10,295 bases of DNA. Source: Actinobacteria bacterium UBA2541 (GTDB lineage: Bacteria; Actinomycetota; Actinomycetes; Nanopelagicales; Nanopelagicaceae). The notes beneath the pieces are model-generated. The model did no database searches. It was not told where the DNA came from and was given only the letters and a program-made list of their open reading frames with translations. The position numbers were made by a program, and so were the translations under genes. The stretch's first letter is position 1; each line of letters begins with the position of its first letter. Below, one piece after another: positions 6,572 through 10,295 of the stretch. The stretch spans positions 1 through 10,295 of the forward strand of contig DDMR01000058.1 in the NCBI GenBank assembly GCA_002340925.1, read 5' to 3'.

Positions 6572-7490
6572 TTCTAGCACCGCAGGGGCTGTAAGTGAGT
6601 ATCTAAGTTATGCGGCAATTGAAAGAGGTCTGTCGAAAAATACTATTGCTTCCTATAAGCGTGATTTAGAGAAGTTCTCGCTGTATTTGGGAGAAAATGG
6701 AATAGATCTCAAATCTGTTGATCATTCTGTCATCGATGATTTCTTGGCGTCGCTTCGTGGCTCTGGTGCCCGTGGTCGTAACAGTGAAAGCTCTAACTCA
6801 AGAGCAATAGTGACTATTCGGAATCTATTTAAATTTTTATCCATGAATAGCCGTGAACCCAATCCTCTCTACAGTTATGCACCACCTAAGATTCCAAAAC
6901 GACTGCCCAAGGCTCTCAAATTGGAGGAGATTCTGGCTCTTTTAGAGGCCTCTAAACTTGGAGATGACGCATTCGCGCTACGAAATAACGCGCTACTAGA
7001 AATTCTTTATGCAACCGGTGCTCGGATAAGTGAGATTGTTAATCTAGAGCTTCCAAGCGTTGCCCAGATATCAGAGAATTTCACCATCAAGCTTCTTGGT
7101 AAAGGGGGGAGTGAACGAGTAGTGCCTATTGGAAATTTTGCTAGAGCCAGCCTGGAAAGATATTTAACTTCTTCGAGACCGGAGCTTCTCAAGGGTAGGA
7201 AGAATGACCATGTCTTTCTGAACTCAAGAGGGGGAACATTAAGTAGACAAAGCGCTTGGGAGATTATTGCTGCCTGCGCAGAGAGAGCGAAGATTGAAAG
7301 CCATGTGACACCCCATGCAATCAGGCACTCATTCGCAACACATTTGTTGGATGGCGGAGCAGATATTCGAGTCGTTCAAGAGCTACTTGGTCACGCATCA
7401 GTCACAACAACTCAAATTTATACGCTGGTAACTATAGATAAATTGCGTGAAAGTTATGCAAGTTCACATCCGAGAGCTAAACAGAAGTAG
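6561..7490 (+). CDS. xerD: Site-specific tyrosine recombinase XerD
   Basis: XerD works with XerC at the dif site, with FtsK control, to resolve chromosome dimers before division. The 309-residue protein has an N-terminal core-binding (SAM-like) domain (~10-95, with [13 protein letters not shown] at 24-36) and a C-terminal catalytic domain. The active-site set is complete: R155 (ATGARISE), K181 ([13 protein letters not shown]), H252 and R255 ([13 protein letters not shown]), H278 (LLGHAS) and nucleophile Y287 (TQIY). The call of XerD over XerC rests on position after pyrG, as in Rv1701; the sequence alone does not separate them. ATG 6561 lies inside the pyrG end with no clear ribosome site, so translation may be coupled. 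No integron- or phage-like context is seen, which fits a housekeeping enzyme. Confidence 0.92.
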   Translation: MVTSSSTAGAVSEYLSYAAIERGLSKNTIASYKRDLEKFSLYLGENGIDLKSVDHSVIDDFLASLRGSGARGRNSESSNSRAIVTIRNLFKFLSMNSREPNPLYSYAPPKIPKRLPKALKLEEILALLEASKLGDDAFALRNNALLEILYATGARISEIVNLELPSVAQISENFTIKLLGKGGSERVVPIGNFARASLERYLTSSRPELLKGRKNDHVFLNSRGGTLSRQSAWEIIAACAERAKIESHVTPHAIRHSFATHLLDGGADIRVVQELLGHASVTTTQIYTLVTIDKLRESYASSHPRAKQK

Positions 7491-7492
7491 AG

Positions 7493-7885
7493 TTACTTAC
7501 CCCGTAATCGTCTAGCAATAATGCTCTGATCGCCCTTGGTTTCAAGATCAGCAATAATTATTGCCAGAGATTCACGAACAATTCGGCCGCGATCTACAGC
7601 GAGACCTAAATCGCCACGCAAAGCTAGACGTGCTTGCTCGAGATCGTAAAGTTCTTCAGGGGATAGGTAGACAGTAATTTTCTCGTCGTGTCTCTCTCTT
7701 CCACTTGGAGATTTATCAAATGAGTTAACTCTGCGGCGAGGTGTTGTTCGCACTGACTTTTTGCTTGTGATTGGCGCCGTAGGAACATCTTCAATTGGAG
7801 TTGGAGTTTGGGAAGGAACTGCACTCAGTGTGGTCGTCTGTCTAAATAGTTCGTCAGCGCCTGGAAGGCTTACTCTGCGACTCAT
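7493..7885 (-). CDS. Small basic protein with ribbon-helix-helix-like domain, partner of the ParA-type ATPase
   Basis: A 130-residue protein that I recognise as a conserved actinobacterial family without assigned function. The N-terminus has a motif-like stretch, RRVSLPGADELFR (3-15). Residues ~16-65 are disordered, rich in Pro, Thr and Ser, with a basic patch TPRRRV (48-53). The C-terminal half begins GRERHDEKITVYLSPEEL and reads as a β-strand (69-75), a helix (76-90), a turn and a second helix (98-115). That is the order of a MetJ/Arc or CopG/ParG ribbon-helix-helix DNA-binding domain. It follows the ParA gene with a 4-nt ATGA overlap and a strong ribosome site. Small RHH proteins are the DNA-binding partners of ParA in type Ib plasmid partition systems, so a similar role is inferred but not shown. 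Confidence 0.75.
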   Translation of the reverse strand: MSRRVSLPGADELFRQTTTLSAVPSQTPTPIEDVPTAPITSKKSVRTTPRRRVNSFDKSPSGRERHDEKITVYLSPEELYDLEQARLALRGDLGLAVDRGRIVRESLAIIIADLETKGDQSIIARRLRGK

Positions 7886-8802
7886 TTTGCTCCTCCTCGA
7901 TGAATTAGTTCACGTGCAAGTCTGCGATAAGAAACTGCGCCGGTAGAGCTGCTGGCATATGTTGTGATTGGTTCTCCTTTGACTGTGGATTCAGAGAATC
8001 TAACTGTTCTCGAAATGATTGTGTCGAGTAAATCTTTCGGAAACTCTTTATGGATTAACTCAAGAACTTCTCTAGAGTGCGCTGTTTTGCGCTCGAACAT
8101 CGTTGCCAAGATTCCATCTATCTCAAGATGAGGATTTGTATTGGTTCGAACTTTATCGATTGTCTCCCGAACTAAACCTAGCCCGAGAACCGCAAAGTAT
8201 TCACACTCCATGGGAATCAGAACGCCATTAGATGCAGTTAAAGCATTAATAGTAAGTGTGCCTAATGAAGGTGAGCAATCGATCAGAATGTCATCATATT
8301 GATCAATTATTGGCTCGAGCAATTTACGCAATTTATGCTCTTTTGCGATCTCAGAGACGAAGGCGGCATCCGCCGCGGCTAAATCTTTGTGCCCACGAAT
8401 AAAATCAAGACCTGGAACATTCGATTTTAAAATGTATTCCGATATGTTTGCTTGAGAATCATTTAGTAAATACCAGATTGATCCGTATTGCTCTTTAAGT
8501 TGTTGTGGCTTAATACCAAGTCCAGTGGTCATGCTTGCCTGTGAGTCAAAATCAATCAATAAAACTCGACGACCCAGTTCAGCTAAAGCAGCTCCGAGAT
8601 TTATAGTTGTGGTGGTCTTACCTACGCCACCTTTTTGATTCACTACAGATATAACTCGGGCAGGTCCTGGTGCTGGCGGTGTCTTAACCTTCGGAAAATC
8701 AATGAGTTTCTTACCCAAGACGCTAGATGTCGCTGAGAGCCCCTCCTCGCGAATTGTCGATTTAGTTCCTAAGCGAGAAACCTTCGAATTGCTTTTTGCC
8801 AT
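7882..8802 (-). CDS. ParA/Soj-type chromosome partition ATPase (scpA-linked)
   Basis: A 306-residue deviant Walker ATPase of the ParA/MinD group. Such proteins dimerise on ATP, bind DNA nonspecifically and are released by a partner. Residues 1-47 are a basic, disordered extension. The core starts RVISVVNQKGGVGKTTT with deviant Walker A at 57-64 (K57 and K62). Walker A' IDFDSQ lies at 83-88, Walker B ILIDCSPS at 172-179, and the MECEYFAVLGL segment near 198-208. There is no N-terminal helix-turn-helix as in plasmid P1-type ParA. Position between xerD and scpA matches Rv1708, and differs from the parAB operon near the replication origin. The start at 8802 has only a weak ribosome site. It diverges from scpA and is followed by the RHH-like gene. 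Confidence 0.9.
   Translation of the reverse strand: MAKSNSKVSRLGTKSTIREEGLSATSSVLGKKLIDFPKVKTPPAPGPARVISVVNQKGGVGKTTTTINLGAALAELGRRVLLIDFDSQASMTTGLGIKPQQLKEQYGSIWYLLNDSQANISEYILKSNVPGLDFIRGHKDLAAADAAFVSEIAKEHKLRKLLEPIIDQYDDILIDCSPSLGTLTINALTASNGVLIPMECEYFAVLGLGLVRETIDKVRTNTNPHLEIDGILATMFERKTAHSREVLELIHKEFPKDLLDTIISRTVRFSESTVKGEPITTYASSSTGAVSYRRLARELIHRGGAK
7891..7898 (-). promoter_or_regulatory. Strong ribosome binding site of the RHH-like gene
   Basis: The minus strand reads GAGGAGGA 5 nt before the ATG at 7885. It is one of the clearest Shine-Dalgarno sites in the window and lies inside the last codons of the ParA gene (Arg-Gly-Gly-Ala). Strong independent initiation would let the small protein be made in excess over ParA. 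Confidence 0.75.
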
Positions 8803-8825
8803 GGTCGGACTCTACGGCGGTGCGA

Positions 8826-8855
8826 TTGGGCGCGCAAGCGTAAGTGCATTACCTT
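8826..8855 (+). promoter_or_regulatory. Candidate leaderless promoter of scpA
   Basis: TACCTT at 8850-8855 fits the actinobacterial -10 pattern TAnnnT and lies 6 nt before the ATG at 8862, so the transcript may start at or next to the start codon. TTGGGC at 8826-8831 is a partial -35 with an 18-nt spacer. No Shine-Dalgarno sequence precedes 8862, which agrees with leaderless expression. The promoter overlaps the dyad. Confidence 0.35.
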
Positions 8856-8860
8856 TGCGC
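8832..8860. promoter_or_regulatory. 29-bp imperfect dyad in the parA-scpA divergent region (candidate operator or partition site)
   Basis: The arms GCGCAA (8832-8837) and TTGCGC (8855-8860), and the inner GTAA (8840-8843) and TTAC (8849-8852), share one centre at 8846. Ten of 14 arm positions are complementary. The site fills much of the 59-nt gap between the parA-type ATG (8802) and the scpA ATG (8862), where both promoters must lie. The symmetry is seen directly. Its use as an operator or centromere-like site for the RHH-like protein is inferred. Confidence 0.5.
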
Positions 8861-8861
8861 A

Positions 8862-9749
8862 ATGACTGAAGGCGCAACCGGGGAGGCTCAAGAGCAAGTT
8901 TTGGGCTCGAATCCAGATACACCTGCGGCATTCTCCGTTCATCTATCGAATTTTGAAGGACCTTTCGATCTACTTCTTCAGTTGATTTCGCGTCACAAGA
9001 TGGATGTGACAGAGGTAGCGTTGAGTGTTGTTACTGATGATTTCATTGCCTACATTCGCGCCCTTGAGGGCTCGGAAGATGGCTGGGATCTCGAGAAAAC
9101 GACCGAATTCCTGGTTGTGGCCGCGACTCTTCTGGATTTGAAGGCCGCCAGACTTCTTCCTTCAGGCGAGATTGAGGATGAGGGAGATTTGGCCTTGTTA
9201 GAAGCCCGGGATCTTCTGTTCGCCCGTCTCTTGCAGTATCGCGCTTTCAAGTCCATAGCTTCAATTTTCAGTGAGCGCCTTGCCCGTGAAGAACGAAGTT
9301 TTGCCCGTGTGGTTGCCTTGGAGGCTCAGTTCTCAACCTTACTTCCAGAGGTTCTGATTGGGGTCGGAGCTGAGCGATTCGCTGCCATCGCCCAGAGAGT
9401 CCTTTCACCGAAAGTTACCCCGACCGTTGGAATCGCCCACATCCACAGCCCTTTGGTCAGCGTGGCTGATGAGGCAATTATTGTTGTAAATGAGTTGCGC
9501 AGGACAGGGAAAAGCACTTTCCGCCACCTCATAAGTGATGCAAGTTCGCTTTTGGTCGTAGTTGCGAGATTTCTAGCCCTATTGGAGCTCTATCGTGAGG
9601 GGGTAGTTCGATTTGAACAGGTCATTGCTCTCGGTGAGCTCGCGATTACCTGGACTGGAAGCGCTGAGGGCACGATCGAGGTCAGCGATGAGTTCGATGC
9701 CCACATAGTTCAATCAGAAGATAATACAAATGGAGATGCAAATGTCTAA
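8862..9749 (+). CDS. scpA: Segregation and condensation protein A (kleisin)
   Basis: ScpA is the kleisin subunit that bridges the two heads of the SMC dimer and binds ScpB, forming the condensin that compacts and separates chromosomes. From ATG 8862 it has 295 residues, slightly longer than many homologues because of an acidic leader of ~20 residues. The N-terminal kleisin signature FEGPFDLLLQLISRHKMDV lies at ~33-51, followed by a long helical region (TTEFLVVAATLLDLKAARLLP). The C-terminal winged helix contains TGKSTFRHLIS and FLALLELYREGVVRFEQ, a typical ending motif. An in-frame GTG at 8844 is possible, but it would lie in the centre of the dyad and add HYLCA, so ATG 8862 is preferred. It overlaps scpB by 8 nt. 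Confidence 0.94.
   Translation: MTEGATGEAQEQVLGSNPDTPAAFSVHLSNFEGPFDLLLQLISRHKMDVTEVALSVVTDDFIAYIRALEGSEDGWDLEKTTEFLVVAATLLDLKAARLLPSGEIEDEGDLALLEARDLLFARLLQYRAFKSIASIFSERLAREERSFARVVALEAQFSTLLPEVLIGVGAERFAAIAQRVLSPKVTPTVGIAHIHSPLVSVADEAIIVVNELRRTGKSTFRHLISDASSLLVVVARFLALLELYREGVVRFEQVIALGELAITWTGSAEGTIEVSDEFDAHIVQSEDNTNGDANV
9732..9735 (+). promoter_or_regulatory. Ribosome binding site that decides the scpB start
   Basis: GGAG lies 6 nt before ATG 9742 but touches the in-frame ATG at 9736. The spacing favours 9742. The site is inside the end of scpA, so the two genes are probably translated together. Confidence 0.6.
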
Positions 9750-10295
9750 TTCTGAACTTAATAGGTCGCTCGAAGCCATTTTAATGGTGGTAGATGAGCC
9801 TGTTTCTGAGGTGATTCTGGCCCAGATTACCGAGACCCCTACTGAATCGGTCTTGGCTGCGCTGCAAGAGTTAGCTGGGGAATACGAACAGTCTGGGCGA
9901 GGTTTCGAGCTACGGCAGATATCAGGGGGATGGCGCTTCTATAGCCACCCAGATCTTTCACCGATTGTTGAGAAGTTCGTCTTGGATGGCCAGCAATCAC
10001 GCCTGACCCAAGCCGCATTAGAGACCCTTGCTGTAATCGCCTATCGTCAACCAGTTTCCCGAGCCAGAGTCTCCGCTATTCGAGGCGTTAATGTCGAAGC
10101 TGTCATGAAAACCCTGGTGACAAGGGGTTTGGTTGAGGAGAGCGGAATCGAACACGAAACCGGAGCAATTCTTTACAGCACTACGAGTTTCTTCTTGGAA
10201 AAGCTCGGCCTCAACCACGTTTCAGACCTGCCAGCACTGGCACCATTCCTCCCAGATGTTGATGCCCTAGATGAGGTTCTCTCTACGCTCACTGA
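9742..10295 (+). CDS. scpB: Segregation and condensation protein B (5' part, runs off the window)
   Basis: ScpB forms a dimer of winged-helix (kite) domains that binds ScpA and regulates the SMC complex. The frame is open for 184 codons from ATG 9742 to the window edge, so the stop is not seen. The start SLEAILMVVDEPVSEVIL is the usual N-terminal helix of the first winged helix. GFELRQISGGWRFYSHPDLSP and the hallmark LTQAALETLAVIAYRQPVSR with IRGVNVEAVMKTLVTRGLVE define the second. SFFLEKLGLNHVSDLPALAPF follows near the C-terminus. Most of the family length is present, so only a short tail is missing. In other actinobacteria a pseudouridine synthase gene follows. Confidence 0.95.
   Translation, partial: MSNSELNRSLEAILMVVDEPVSEVILAQITETPTESVLAALQELAGEYEQSGRGFELRQISGGWRFYSHPDLSPIVEKFVLDGQQSRLTQAALETLAVIAYRQPVSRARVSAIRGVNVEAVMKTLVTRGLVEESGIEHETGAILYSTTSFFLEKLGLNHVSDLPALAPFLPDVDALDEVLSTLT

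Noticed and set aside
6561..7490. The tyrosine recombinase as an integrase of a mobile element.
   Set aside because: It sits in the conserved pyrG to scpA block, has the XerC/D length and active site, and has no att-like repeats or phage genes beside it.
7493..7885. The ParA-linked small protein as a classical ParB or as a toxin-antitoxin antitoxin.
   Set aside because: It lacks the ParB N-terminal CTPase motifs and is too short. No toxin-sized partner gene is adjacent; its coupled partner is the ParA-type ATPase.

Overview
The window looks like part of the chromosome of a low-G+C, streamlined member of the Actinomycetota. I estimate G+C in the mid-40s percent by eye, not by calculation. The gene order, an Rv1693-type microprotein, then tlyA, nadK, recN, pyrG, xerD, a ParA ATPase, scpA and scpB, is the order known from actinobacteria such as Mycobacterium tuberculosis (Rv1693 to Rv1710). 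Genes that usually sit in this block are missing, intergenic spaces are tiny, and codons are A/T-rich. Together these point to a freshwater acI-type lineage (Nanopelagicales). That placement is an inference.

Bases 1-595 hold the end of an rRNA operon: the last ~160 nt of 23S rRNA, a 23S-5S spacer with a perfect 8-bp hairpin, a complete 5S rRNA, and a strong intrinsic terminator capped by a UUCG tetraloop. A short intergenic region with a compact inverted repeat follows.

Bases 595-7490 hold eight plus-strand genes that are nearly contiguous or overlapping, so they may form one operon. They encode an SSB-like OB-fold protein, a phasin-like protein with a lysine-rich tail, a 51-residue microprotein, TlyA (rRNA 2'-O-methyltransferase), NAD kinase, RecN (DNA repair), CTP synthase and a XerD-type tyrosine recombinase. 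The theme is housekeeping: ribosome modification, NADP and CTP supply, DNA repair and resolution of chromosome dimers.

Bases 7493-8802 hold a minus-strand two-gene operon: a ParA-type ATPase followed, with an ATGA overlap, by a small basic protein with a ribbon-helix-helix-like C-terminal half. It converges on xerD with only 2 nt between stop codons and diverges from scpA. The divergent gap holds a 29-bp imperfect dyad that could be an operator or a partition site.

Bases 8862-10295 hold scpA and the 5' part of scpB, the kleisin and kite subunits of the SMC condensin complex; scpB runs off the window. I see no transposon, prophage, CRISPR array or tRNA gene. The least explained element is the ParA/RHH-like pair with its dyad beside the condensin genes.
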